From contig NZ_BMTN01000003.1 of the NCBI RefSeq assembly GCF_014649695.1, forward strand, positions 620,001 through 684,000: a stretch of 64,000 nucleotides of DNA. Reading direction: 5' to 3'. Positions within the stretch are counted from its first letter, which is position 1. Every line of letters begins with the position of its first letter. Under the pieces are notes generated by a model. The model was not told the origin of the DNA. It made no database searches and was given only the letters and a program-made list of their open reading frames with translations. A program made the translations under genes and the position numbers. Shown one piece after another: positions 46,156 to 54,419 of the stretch. Source of the stretch: Streptomyces kurssanovii (GTDB taxonomy: Bacteria; Actinomycetota; Actinomycetes; Streptomycetales; Streptomycetaceae).

Positions 46156-46531
46156 CGAACTCCTCTCAGCAAGTGAGGCCGCGAAGCCTCCAGGGCGCGC
46201 CTGAGCCCGCATGGCCGTGGCCTGCGAGAGTGACCTTCCAACTGACAGCCAATCACAGCAAGCTCGTGCGGTGATATCACGGTGGTGATTTGGTTTCGTA
46301 GCGACCAACGCGCACCCTAAGAGCACCCGGTGGAAGGAATGGGGGCGTCTCCTCCACCGCTCGACAACCACCGATTCCGTGTTGCTCCGGCGCAGCGGTC
46401 ATGGCGGACTGTGCGCAGGGCCGGGAAACACATAATTCCTCTGCCGGACTCGCCGGCCGCATCTCAGATATTCGATCCCGAAGAGGTCTGCTGCATGCCC
46501 GTACTTTCGACCAACATGGAGGTTCAGAATC
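46156..46531. other. Divergent control region, sulfotransferase / ATP-grasp
   Basis: A 376-bp, gene-free, A+T-rich region. It contains the operator at 46271-46289 (separate entry). GGAGG at about 46516-46520 is the RBS for the ATP-grasp gene. I cannot place -10/-35 boxes with confidence. Confidence 0.45.
46271..46289 (+). promoter_or_regulatory. Candidate operator GTGATATCAC-N4-GTGAT (site 1)
   Basis: A perfect 10-bp palindrome (46271-46280), a 4-bp gap (GGTG) and a third half-site GTGAT (46285-46289). The same three-half-site element occurs at 56358-56376 on the minus strand, 17 of 19 bases identical, upstream of the kinase-to-synthase operon. Confidence 0.6.
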
Positions 46532-47602
46532 GTGGCTAGTCGACGTGAGGCGGTAGTCGCGCCAATCCCCTCAAGCGATGACATTCCGTTCGCATACCAG
46601 GTTATCGCTCGTGTGGCGCCCCGGCTGGGCATTGAGCTGGAGCTTGAGCCGTGGGGCGGCGAAGCTGCCCGGCTCGGGTTCCCAAATGGGCAGATCGCCT
46701 ACTTTCGCCATGGCAACCTCGATATCAACCGCTCAGGTAGTGCCGACCTCGCTCGGGACAAGTACGCATGCGCGCACTTCCTCGCTAACGCTGGCATCCC
46801 AGTTCCATCGAGCTTCCCGATCCACGCACTTGACGAGGTAACGAACGAGAGGCTAGAGAGCTTTGTTGCGCAGCACTCTTGGCCCTTCGTCGTGAAGCCC
46901 AATAGCCGCTACGGCGGCCAGGGAGTCGAGAAGGTCGACAACATGCCGGCCTTGCGTTACGCCGTGAAACAGGCGTTGCACATAGACAAGATCGCGCTGG
47001 TTCAACCTTTCATTCGGGGCCAAGATGTCAGAGTCGTGGTGCTCGATGGTTCACCGATCGCAGCGTACAGCCGTATCCCGCCTGTCCTGATTGGTGACGG
47101 CAGACGTGCGATTCAGCTACTCCTCGAAGACTTGTATGCCGATGCCGATGGTGAGCCTGCCGGGCTGGCAAAGCGGCTCCCAGATCACGGTGAAGCCTCA
47201 GCCCGGCTGGCGAGACGGGAGGGTGGGCTGCATCGTGTACCTGGCAGGGGCGAGCACGTTCCCCTCACGGACGCCGCCAATGTCGCGACCGGGGCGGACG
47301 TAGTCGACCTGTCTCAGGAACTCCCGGCGGATGTGCTGGCCTTGGCGGTCAGCGCGGCCCAGGCTGCGGGACTGCGCCTGGCAGGGGTGGACCTTCTGGT
47401 CGACCTCGGGATGGAACAGTCCGACCTCGCCCACTCCCGGGCCCACCGCAATGTGACGGACGATGGCCTCGGCGAAGGACAGTGCGTCGTCTTGGAGATC
47501 AACAGTGCCCCTGAGCTCGACGGCTTCGCCTCGCTCGGCGACAGCCAAGCCGCTCTCGTTGAGCATCTGTACGAAATGATCCTGCTGGAAATAGGCAGAT
47601 AG
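46532..47602 (+). CDS. ATP-grasp carboxylate-amine ligase
   Basis: A 356-residue ligase of the ATP-grasp fold, related to RimK/cyanophycin-synthetase-type domains. Seen: Asn-Arg-Ser-Gly-Ser-Ala-Asp-Leu-Ala-Arg-Asp-Lys before the fold, ATP-binding Val-Val-Lys-Pro-Asn-Ser-Arg-Tyr-Gly-Gly-Gln-Gly, Gly-Val-Asp-Leu-Leu-Val-Asp, and Mg2+ site Leu-Glu-Ile-Asn-Ser-Ala-Pro-Glu-Leu. Such enzymes join an amino acid or peptide amine to a carboxylate via acyl phosphate. It stands next to the sulfotransferase and shares the operator with the six-gene operon; joining an amino acid to a pathway intermediate is an inference. GTG 46532 with GGAGG at 10-nt spacing. Confidence 0.8.
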   Translation: MASRREAVVAPIPSSDDIPFAYQVIARVAPRLGIELELEPWGGEAARLGFPNGQIAYFRHGNLDINRSGSADLARDKYACAHFLANAGIPVPSSFPIHALDEVTNERLESFVAQHSWPFVVKPNSRYGGQGVEKVDNMPALRYAVKQALHIDKIALVQPFIRGQDVRVVVLDGSPIAAYSRIPPVLIGDGRRAIQLLLEDLYADADGEPAGLAKRLPDHGEASARLARREGGLHRVPGRGEHVPLTDAANVATGADVVDLSQELPADVLALAVSAAQAAGLRLAGVDLLVDLGMEQSDLAHSRAHRNVTDDGLGEGQCVVLEINSAPELDGFASLGDSQAALVEHLYEMILLEIGR

Positions 47603-47945
47603 GCGACATCCAATTCCAGAACTGCCCGCCTGGTGAACTCCAGGCCCCGCCCGGCCTGTTGCGCGCAACCCTCCCTGTCCATGGCGGACCGATCCGGAGC
47701 CTGCATCAGCGGCTGGTGGGGGCCGAGGCGTCGAGGGTGGCTGCCTGACGCCGGGCAGTAACCGTCGACGTCGCCGGGCACTGGATCTCCGAAATTGGTG
47801 CCACCAAGGGTGCACAACGACCGCCGGTCGCAACAATCTCACCGCAGCCGTGCCAATTGGCGTCCACAGGGCGGAAGATCCTACGAACTCACCCCCCCGC
47901 CCGGTTTGCGCAGGGGCGAGCGGTCGGGGGCGTCTGCCCCCGCGG
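47603..47945. other. Gene-free stretch between ATP-grasp gene and pseudogene
   Basis: 343 bp with no convincing reading frame, no hairpin of note and no tRNA. Open frames here on both strands have no RBS and no recognisable domain. Probably degraded DNA. Confidence 0.4.
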
Positions 47946-49019
47946 CTAGTTGTCCAGGCTGACCGGCATCAGTATCGAGAACGTGTTCTCGGTGTCGGAT
48001 CGGCGAATCGACAGGGGCGCGGTGGGAGCGCCGAACTACAGAATCAGTTGGTCTCGGGCCCCGGCAGCGAGCGCGTGCAGCAGGAACTCGCGGTTGACGG
48101 CGACGCTATTCGGGTCGTCGTCACCGAGCCGTCGGTCGCCACCTTGAGCACGCTGAGGTCGCAGAGCACGCCGTCCTGCATGCGTACCTCGCTTGCCCGG
48201 ACAGGGCCAGTCTCCAGCGCCTCACGGAAAGCCGGCACATCGACGAGTGACCGGCGCCCTGATGGCAGGCGGACGAGGCGACGGTAATCGGGAAAGTCGT
48301 GATCGAGGCACTGCCCGGCCGCCTGCCGGTCACCGGTCTCCAACGTCATCCGGACACCGTCCACGGCGAGGTGGACGGGTTCCTCGCCATTCAGCAGCGC
48401 GCGCATCGCGTCGGCAAGCGGGATGGGCACGGTGACCTGCACGCGGGACCCGCCGTGCCCGGCGGTAGCGGCATACGCGACAGCCATCCGGTACCGGTCG
48501 GTGGCCACGACTTGGAGTGATTCGCCCTCGATGTCGAACAGGACACCGCCGAGCATGGGCAGTTCCGGGTCGGTACTGGCGGCGAACCGGACCGCGTCCA
48601 GGGCGGCGGCCGGCTCGGGCGCGGAGACGGCCATCCGGACTGCGTCGGTGTGGCGCAAAGCCATGGGATTCTCCCTGCGTTCGAGTATTGCTCGGGCCGC
48701 GGAGAACTCAATGCGGGCATCGGACCCACAGTTGGAGACAGCACAGGTGCGCCTGAAGCAGCTTGCGCACCAGGTCTGTGTCCGCACTGGACCAGCCCGC
48801 CAGTACCAGGCGAATGTCCGCCAGCGGCATACCGGCCCGGCGCAGCCGGGCCAGCAGCTGGGCCTCTTCAAGCTGTTCGGGGCCATACCAGCGGTAGCCG
48901 CTCACCGCATCCACCCAGGCCGGGGCCAGCACACCGGCACCGTCGTAGAACCGCAGCGCGCTCACGCTCAGTCCGCTGTCCTGGGCCATCTCACCGATAC
49001 TGCGCATCTCGCTCTCCAC
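47946..49019 (-). pseudogene. MerR-HTH / DNA polymerase III beta-clamp-like fusion, broken three times
   Basis: The intact start (49019 to about 48740) is a MerR winged HTH (Met-Arg-Ser-Ile-Gly-Glu-Met-Ala ... Leu-Arg-Phe-Tyr-Asp). A 1-base insertion near 48735 throws it out of frame. The next frame (about 48725-48115) is a beta-clamp-like domain (Val-Ala-Thr-Asp-Arg-Tyr-Arg-Met-Ala-Val). A second shift near 48115 and an in-frame TAG (48036-48038) follow. Reading across them restores Ala-Val-Asn-Arg-Glu-Phe-Leu-Leu-His and the clamp ending Arg-Arg-Ser-Asp-Thr-Glu-Asn-Thr-Phe-Ser-Ile-Leu-Met-Pro-Val, to TAG 47946. So one ancestral gene of about 355 codons. The clamp part could still start at ATG 48663 (RBS AGGGAGA). 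Confidence 0.8.
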
Positions 49020-49158
49020 GCCCAGAATCTGAGCTCTCGACCAGGTCGAGAGTCAACCTCAGTCGGCCAACTCGAACACCGAGAACAGTGTGCGGGTTCG
49101 GAGACCGCCAAGGGGGACTAGGAGGCCGCGAGCTCCTCACTTCCAGTTGTGCTGCAAA

Positions 49159-49189
49159 TGGCCCCTGCGTCGGCTTCACGCAGGGGCCA
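49159..49189 (-). terminator. Intrinsic terminator after lysS
   Basis: Perfect 12-bp stem (49159-49170 with 49178-49189), 7-nt loop, followed on the minus strand by ATTTGC; 26 nt after the lysS stop. Confidence 0.82.
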
Positions 49190-49214
49190 CATGAACTGGA
49201 GCGCCGGGGACGAG

Positions 49215-50705
49215 TCAGCTGGGCTTCACCAGAGGGAACAGGATGGTTTCGCGGATATTCTTGCCTGTGAAGGCCATGATCAGGCGGTCGATACCCATGC
49301 CCATGCCGCCCGTGGGGGGCATGCCATATTCCAGGGCGCGGAGGAAGTCCTCGTCGAGTTGCATAGCTTCCGGATCGCCGCCCGCGGCGAGCAGGGATTG
49401 CTCGGTGAGGCGGCGGCGCTGCTCGATTGGGTCGACCAGCTCAGAGTAGGCGGTGCCGAGTTCGGCTCCGAAGCCGATCAGGTCCCACTTCTCTGCCAGG
49501 AGCGGCTCGGAGCGGTGCTGGCGGGTTAGCGGCGAGGTCTCAACCGGGTAGTCCATGACGAACGTGGGCTGCATGATTGTGTGCTCGACGAGTCCCTCGA
49601 ACACTTCCTGAACGAGCTTGCCCTGCCCCCACTTGGCGTCCCAGGCGACGTCACGGGCGTCAGCGAGCTTACGGACGTCCTCGATAGGGGTGTGCGGTGT
49701 GATCTCCTCACCGAGGGTGTCCGAGACCAGCCCATAGACGGTTCTGCGCGGCCACTCGGCGAGGCCCAGGTCGTACTCGACGTTGTCGTGGACGACCGTG
49801 GTCGTGCCCAGGGCGGCCACGACGGCCTGCTGGATCGACCGCTGGGTGAGGTCGGCCATGTCGTTGTAGTCGAGATAGGTGCCGTAGGTCTCGAGCATCG
49901 TGAACTCGGGGTTGTGCGTGGAGTCTGCACCCTCGTTCCGGAAGTTCCGGTTGATCTCGAAGACCTTCTCGATGCCGCCGACGACTAGCCGCTTCAGGTA
50001 CAGCTCGATCGCAATCCGGAGATACATCTCCATGTTGTAGGCGTTGATGTGGGTCTTGAACGGTCGGGCCGCAGCGCCGCCGTGGATCCGCTGGAGCATG
50101 GGCGTCTCGACCTCGAGGTAGCCCTCGGAGTGCCAGAAGTCCCGGATCGCCCGCACGGTGTCGCTGCGCAGGTGGGCCATCTTGCGGGACTCGTCGTTGA
50201 CGATGAGGTCGAGATACCGGTAGCGGACACGCGCCTCGGGGTCGGTGAGGCCGGCGTGCTTCTCCGGCAGCGGTCGGAGGCACTTCGACGTGATCGCCCA
50301 GCTCTCCGCCATGATCGACAGTTCGCCACGCTTGGACGAGATGACCTCGCCGGTCACGCCGATGTGGTCGCCGAGGTCCACATCGTGCTTCCATGCGTTG
50401 AGCGCGTCCTCGCCGACGCCCGCGAGGGAGATCATCACCTGGATGTCGGCGGTTCCGTCACGAAGAGTGGCGAAGCAGAGTTTGCCGCCGATCCGCGACA
50501 GCATGACCCGCCCCGCGATCCCGACCTTCTCCCCGGTCGCAGTGTCGGCTTCCAGGCTGGGGTATTTCCCCCGGACTTCGCCGATGGCGTGCGTGCGCGG
50601 GTAGGTCACCGGATACGGTTCGATGCCGTTCTCGCGGAGTCGCGCCACCTTCTCCAGACGGACACGCATCTGCTCCGGGGCGTCCTCGTAGATCTCGTCA
50701 CTCAT
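49215..50705 (-). CDS. lysS: Lysine-tRNA ligase, class II (additional copy)
   Basis: A 496-residue complete class II lysyl-tRNA synthetase: OB-fold anticodon domain (about 60-165), motif 1, motif 2 Phe-Arg-Asn-Glu-Gly-Ala-Asp-Ser-Thr-His-Asn-Pro-Glu-Phe-Thr, and motif 3 Gly-Met-Gly-Met-Gly-Ile-Asp-Arg-Leu. It charges tRNA-Lys with lysine. Its position, among decayed mobile genes and 222 bp behind a biosynthetic-looking operon, is not that of a core gene; streptomycetes carry other lysyl-tRNA synthetases elsewhere (general knowledge). It may be a resistant spare enzyme, a supplier of Lys-tRNA to a transferase, or a passenger. No ribosome binding site is obvious. A strong terminator follows. 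Confidence 0.93.
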   Translation of the reverse strand: MSDEIYEDAPEQMRVRLEKVARLRENGIEPYPVTYPRTHAIGEVRGKYPSLEADTATGEKVGIAGRVMLSRIGGKLCFATLRDGTADIQVMISLAGVGEDALNAWKHDVDLGDHIGVTGEVISSKRGELSIMAESWAITSKCLRPLPEKHAGLTDPEARVRYRYLDLIVNDESRKMAHLRSDTVRAIRDFWHSEGYLEVETPMLQRIHGGAAARPFKTHINAYNMEMYLRIAIELYLKRLVVGGIEKVFEINRNFRNEGADSTHNPEFTMLETYGTYLDYNDMADLTQRSIQQAVVAALGTTTVVHDNVEYDLGLAEWPRRTVYGLVSDTLGEEITPHTPIEDVRKLADARDVAWDAKWGQGKLVQEVFEGLVEHTIMQPTFVMDYPVETSPLTRQHRSEPLLAEKWDLIGFGAELGTAYSELVDPIEQRRRLTEQSLLAAGGDPEAMQLDEDFLRALEYGMPPTGGMGMGIDRLIMAFTGKNIRETILFPLVKPS

Positions 50706-50927
50706 GGCACAAGGATAGGCGGAAACGCTCAGCGTCTTCGCCGTGGCTAGCGGTCTCCCGAGCGGACAGGACCAGCTTGTGGACGGCGCGTTGGCTGCCT
50801 CTTTGGTTGATCAGAACCTCCGCGTGGTTTGTCGCCGTCGAAGTCGCGGCGCCTTCCTGCAAGCCGCAACGACTCACCTGTGGGTCGAATGAGCCGTTGC
50901 GAAAGATCGAGACTGACTCTGAGCAGG

Positions 50928-52190
50928 TCAAGCGGCACTTCCCGCGTAGTTGTTCGACAATTCCATGAGCTCAGGCGCCTGCGATGAGACGTCGTTGATT
51001 CGTTCGAGGAGGCCGTCAATCTGCTTGCTGGTGTGCATGGCTGACACAGTGAGACGGATACGGCATGTCTCCGGGGAGACGGCTGGCGGGGTGACGGCGA
51101 CGCACCAGTACCCCTTGTCGAGCATCAGCTCCTCGAACTTTGCCGCTGCGTGTGGTGTCCCCATGTGCAGGGGGACGATGGGCCCGTCGCCAGGCGGGTG
51201 GATGCCCATGCGGGCCAGGCCAGTTCGCAGTCGACGCACGTTGGCCCAGAGGGTTTCGCGGACTCCCGGTTCGCTTCGAAGGATGCGCAGGGCCGCGATG
51301 GTCGCTGCCGCCTGCTCTGCCGGCAGACTTGAGGTGAAACGGTAGCCGGAGCTGAAGGTGCGGAGCATTGCGATCGTCCGCTCATCGCCCAGAACGGCGC
51401 CTCCCATGCCCCCGAAGGCTTTGCTGAGGGTGGCAACTTGGACGGGGATGCGGCCGGTGAGGCCGAAGTGGTTGGCGGTACCAGATCCGTCGGCACCGTA
51501 TACGCCCGTGCCGTGAGCGTCGTCCACCAAGAGGACCGCTCCGTGCGCATCACACAGTTCGACGAGGCGGGGGAGATCCGCCAGGTCGCCGTCCATGCTG
51601 AATACCCCCTCTGTGACGACGAGGATGGCGCGGCCCTGGTATGCGGCGAGGATGTCGGCCAGGTGGTCGGCATCGTTGTGCCGGAAGCGAACCCGTTCTC
51701 CAGAGGATTCTCGTGCGCCCATCTGGATGCTGCGGTGACACATCTCATCGTAAATCACCACTGGTCGGCTGCTGGGTGACGGGGACCCGTACCAGCGGCG
51801 CGCTAGTTCACCGGCATCGAGGATGCCGTGGACGGCTGCGATGTTGGCCAGCAGTCCGGTTGCGGTGATGAGAGCCGATGGCTGCTTCTTGAACTCGGCG
51901 AGATCGTCTTCGAGTTGTTCGAGTAGCCCGAGGTTGCCGCCGAGGCGGCGGGATTCGCTGGTGGCGTGGGTGTGCTCGTGCAGTGCTTGGGTGGCTGCAG
52001 CCTTCACTTCGGGTCGGTGGTTGAGGCCGAGGTAGTTGTTCGAGCAGAAGGAGACCACGGTGCTGCCGTCGTGAAGGCGTACGTGTGGTGTGGGCAGAGT
52101 CTCGCTCCGGCGCTCTGGCGGGAGAAGTCCGCGGCCGGCCAGCCAGTCATGGGCGGTGTGAAGGTCGGAGAACAGCCTTGGTGTGTTCAT
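50928..52190 (-). CDS. Alpha-oxoamine synthase (AONS/KBL-like PLP enzyme)
   Basis: A 420-residue fold-type I PLP enzyme of the 8-amino-7-oxononanoate synthase/2-amino-3-ketobutyrate ligase group. Visible: Asn-Asn-Tyr-Leu-Gly-Leu, His152, Asp-Asp-Ala-His226-Gly-Thr-Gly, and the PLP lysine Lys257 in Thr-Leu-Ser-Lys-Ala-Phe-Gly-Gly. Family reaction: decarboxylating condensation of an amino acid with an acyl thioester to give an alpha-amino ketone. No bioF/bioB genes are near, so biotin synthesis is unlikely. ATG 52190 overlaps the upstream TGA (ATGA). Last gene of the operon; a neighbouring SDR could reduce its ketone product. Confidence 0.85.
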   Translation of the reverse strand: MNTPRLFSDLHTAHDWLAGRGLLPPERRSETLPTPHVRLHDGSTVVSFCSNNYLGLNHRPEVKAAATQALHEHTHATSESRRLGGNLGLLEQLEDDLAEFKKQPSALITATGLLANIAAVHGILDAGELARRWYGSPSPSSRPVVIYDEMCHRSIQMGARESSGERVRFRHNDADHLADILAAYQGRAILVVTEGVFSMDGDLADLPRLVELCDAHGAVLLVDDAHGTGVYGADGSGTANHFGLTGRIPVQVATLSKAFGGMGGAVLGDERTIAMLRTFSSGYRFTSSLPAEQAAATIAALRILRSEPGVRETLWANVRRLRTGLARMGIHPPGDGPIVPLHMGTPHAAAKFEELMLDKGYWCVAVTPPAVSPETCRIRLTVSAMHTSKQIDGLLERINDVSSQAPELMELSNNYAGSAA

Positions 52191-53017
52191 ATGGCGAGCC
52201 TCAGGCTGGAGGTCACGGTGAGCAGGGGCGCGGCAACGAAGCCGTCTTGATGACGAGCGGCGAGGTCAGTGGTCCAGCGAAGGAGCTCGTCGTCCTCGAC
52301 TCGGAAGCTGTCCTCTCCATGGCGCGCTAGGACTCCGCGCGTGGACAGGTCTGCTAGCGCCTTTCGGCAATGAGGGGCTTCGAGTTCTGCGAATCTGCGG
52401 TAGCCGGGATGGACGCCGAAGCCACCGTTGGGGTGGTCCTTGTCAAGGATGCGGGCCATGACGTCGTCGGCGTCGAAGTCCCGGCCGCTGAGGTCGGGCA
52501 GGCAAAGGGTCACGATGGTGGACCATGCTTGCCTACGCAGTCCCGCGAGGACGTCTCTGTTGCCGGCTACGTGTCGGCTGAAGGCCAAGGCGCCCATCCA
52601 GGCCAGATACCAGGTGTCCTCGCTGCTGTTCCAATAGGTGTCGCCCAACTGCTGGGGAAGCAGCGGCTTTCCGTTGATCACTGGGATGCCGCGGCCTGCT
52701 GCGGCGTCGTGTGCCTGGTCGACGGTGAAGTATTCGCCGGGGTATCGGGAGTCGAGGCGCATCCCATGCTGGTCATGCAGACTGCGGTAGTCGTCGACGA
52801 AACCACTCAGGCGGTCAAAGAGCGCGTCGTCAGGCCTCGTGCCAGCGGGGAGGACGACGTTGACGTCGATGTCGCTGTCTCCGCGGACGGCAGTCCCGAA
52901 GGGCAGGCTTCCGCTGGTGAATGCCACTGCCGCCTCGGGCAGGTGGAGTGCGACCAGCTTGCCGAGTTGCTCGTGGATTCGGTCGGCTTCCTCCACATCG
53001 ATGATCTCGTGGTGCAT
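52187..53017 (-). CDS. Nucleotidyltransferase-fold protein
   Basis: A 276-residue protein with the minimal nucleotidyltransferase motif Gly36-Ser37 ... Asp49-Ile-Asp51 and a helical C-terminal domain. Relatives transfer NMP to sugars or antibiotics, or act on RNA; substrate unknown. ATG 53017 shares a base with the upstream stop (TGATG); a GTG one codon earlier is possible. Its own stop overlaps the next start. The role in the operon may be activating or masking an intermediate (inference). Confidence 0.75.
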   Translation of the reverse strand: MHHEIIDVEEADRIHEQLGKLVALHLPEAAVAFTSGSLPFGTAVRGDSDIDVNVVLPAGTRPDDALFDRLSGFVDDYRSLHDQHGMRLDSRYPGEYFTVDQAHDAAAGRGIPVINGKPLLPQQLGDTYWNSSEDTWYLAWMGALAFSRHVAGNRDVLAGLRRQAWSTIVTLCLPDLSGRDFDADDVMARILDKDHPNGGFGVHPGYRRFAELEAPHCRKALADLSTRGVLARHGEDSFRVEDDELLRWTTDLAARHQDGFVAAPLLTVTSSLRLAI

Positions 53018-53712
53018 CACAGGTCCCCCACCGCATTGTTGACGAACAGCGTCTCGACGCAGGCCTGCGGAGGAAGCTGAATTGCCGCGACTGTCAGTTC
53101 AGCGATGGACTCGGGATCCATGAACTCCTTCTTGTCTTCGGGCTGTAGATGGTCGTACGAAGGTGTATCGACCGAGCCGGGCTGCACGCTCGTCACCCTG
53201 ATGCGGCGTGGCCGGAGCTCGTCGCGCATGCTTGCGGCGAAGCCCTCCAGCGCGTGTTTGGAGGCGCAGTACAGGGACCAGTCGGCGAACCCCCTGCGGC
53301 CTGCGATGGAGGAGACGAAGGTGACCACTGCCTTGCCGTCACGCAGCAGAGGCATGAACGCCTGGGTGGAAAAGATCGACCCGGCTACGTTGGTGTCGAA
53401 GAGTTCGTCGTACTGAGCGCGGCTGGCGGAGCGAATTGGGGTCGGGTAGCCGACTCCTGCACACAGGATCAGGGCATCCACGTGTCCAGCGGAGGTTGCC
53501 ACAGCGTGAGCCGACTCGTTGACGGCGTCGAGATCGCGAACATCGACATCGTGCGTACGGCAGCTACCGTGATCGGCATGGACGTAGTTGCTGGCCCGTC
53601 TGGCGAGGATGTGGACGTTCCAGCCGAGGTTGAGTAGCTGGGTGCTGATTGCCTCACCGATTCCGAGGCTGCCTCCTGTGATGACCGCGACACGCTCTGT
53701 GGTTTGGTTCAT
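53017..53712 (-). CDS. Short-chain dehydrogenase/reductase
   Basis: A 231-residue classical SDR: Thr-Gly-Gly-Ser-Leu-Gly-Ile-Gly dinucleotide motif (about 11-18), Cys-Ala-Gly (Asn-Ala-Gly equivalent), Ser in Val-Ser-Ser-Ile-Ala-Gly, and Tyr-Cys-Ala-Ser-Lys. The Cys in place of Asn is unusual but tolerated. An NAD(P)H-dependent ketone reductase; a product of the alpha-oxoamine synthase is the natural candidate substrate. ATG 53712 starts 2 nt after the upstream stop. Confidence 0.85.
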   Translation of the reverse strand: MNQTTERVAVITGGSLGIGEAISTQLLNLGWNVHILARRASNYVHADHGSCRTHDVDVRDLDAVNESAHAVATSAGHVDALILCAGVGYPTPIRSASRAQYDELFDTNVAGSIFSTQAFMPLLRDGKAVVTFVSSIAGRRGFADWSLYCASKHALEGFAASMRDELRPRRIRVTSVQPGSVDTPSYDHLQPEDKKEFMDPESIAELTVAAIQLPPQACVETLFVNNAVGDL

Positions 53713-53714
53713 CA

Positions 53715-54419
53715 CTAGCCTCCGGTCAGTTCCTCTTGGATGGACTGGCATAGGTCGTCTACGGCAGAGGCGGTCCGCTCCGGGGTGCTGGTGAACACAT
53801 CACCGTGGCGGTTGTGATCCGAGATGACGAGCAGGCATCGCACCTGGTGGCCGGCGAGAGCGGCGGCGGAGAACAGGTGGGCACTCTCCATGTCGACGCA
53901 GTCAGCCACATCCGTGAGCTGCTCGTGGAGCAGCGTGGAGTCGGCCAAACATCCGACCGTTGCGGCAACTGCACCGGGCGCCAGCGGCTTGGCAGGATGG
54001 CTACGGCTGTGGAGCGATAAGTCCGGGGGGCAGGGCTGCTGGCCGGACACTCCGTTAGTGGGGTCTGCGATAAAGGCAGACACCGGATCCACGGTGGCCC
54101 CGATCGGTTGGTTCCGCAGACCGCCTGCCAGGCCGACGAACGTGATCCGCGTCGTTTGGGGAAGGGCGAAAACGATGTCCTTGGCCGCAGTTCCTTGAGG
54201 AACGTGTACGACGGCAGCATCCCCGAGCAGGGAAGTACGCCACCACCCGTCACGCTCCGTTCCACCACGGGCTAAGGCTGTGTGGATGGTACGGATGGGG
54301 GTCAAGACCACTTCGGGACCGAGCCAATCGCAGCCGAGCAGCGTCATACGTGCCCGCCGCCGCCAGTGCTCGTCCGGCACCTGCACCGAGCTGGCGACGA
54401 GTCCTCCCTGTCCGGTCAT
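53715..54419 (-). CDS. Nucleoside phosphorylase/nucleosidase-like protein
   Basis: A 234-residue protein of the PNP/UDP phosphorylase-MTAN fold. The clearest motif is Asp-Met-Glu-Ser-Ala-His-Leu-Phe-Ser-Ala-Ala, where the Met-Glu binds ribose in the family, and Leu-Ala-Gly-Gly-Leu earlier. It may cleave 5'-deoxyadenosine or methylthioadenosine left by the radical SAM step, or a pathway nucleoside. ATG 54419 overlaps the radical SAM stop (ATGA), the strongest hint that it serves that enzyme. Confidence 0.7.
   Translation of the reverse strand: MTGQGGLVASSVQVPDEHWRRRARMTLLGCDWLGPEVVLTPIRTIHTALARGGTERDGWWRTSLLGDAAVVHVPQGTAAKDIVFALPQTTRITFVGLAGGLRNQPIGATVDPVSAFIADPTNGVSGQQPCPPDLSLHSRSHPAKPLAPGAVAATVGCLADSTLLHEQLTDVADCVDMESAHLFSAAALAGHQVRCLLVISDHNRHGDVFTSTPERTASAVDDLCQSIQEELTGG

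Noticed and set aside
47850-48287. Plus-strand frame overlapping the MerR/clamp pseudogene
   Set aside because: The minus strand reads as a recognisable clamp domain across the lesions; the plus frame is low-complexity.
50706-50927. T-box or other leader ahead of lysS
   Set aside because: No T-box core sequence, specifier stem or terminator/antiterminator pair could be found in the 222 bp.
50928-52190. Calling the PLP enzyme bioF
   Set aside because: No biotin genes are adjacent, and the operon partners do not fit biotin synthesis; the general family name is safer.
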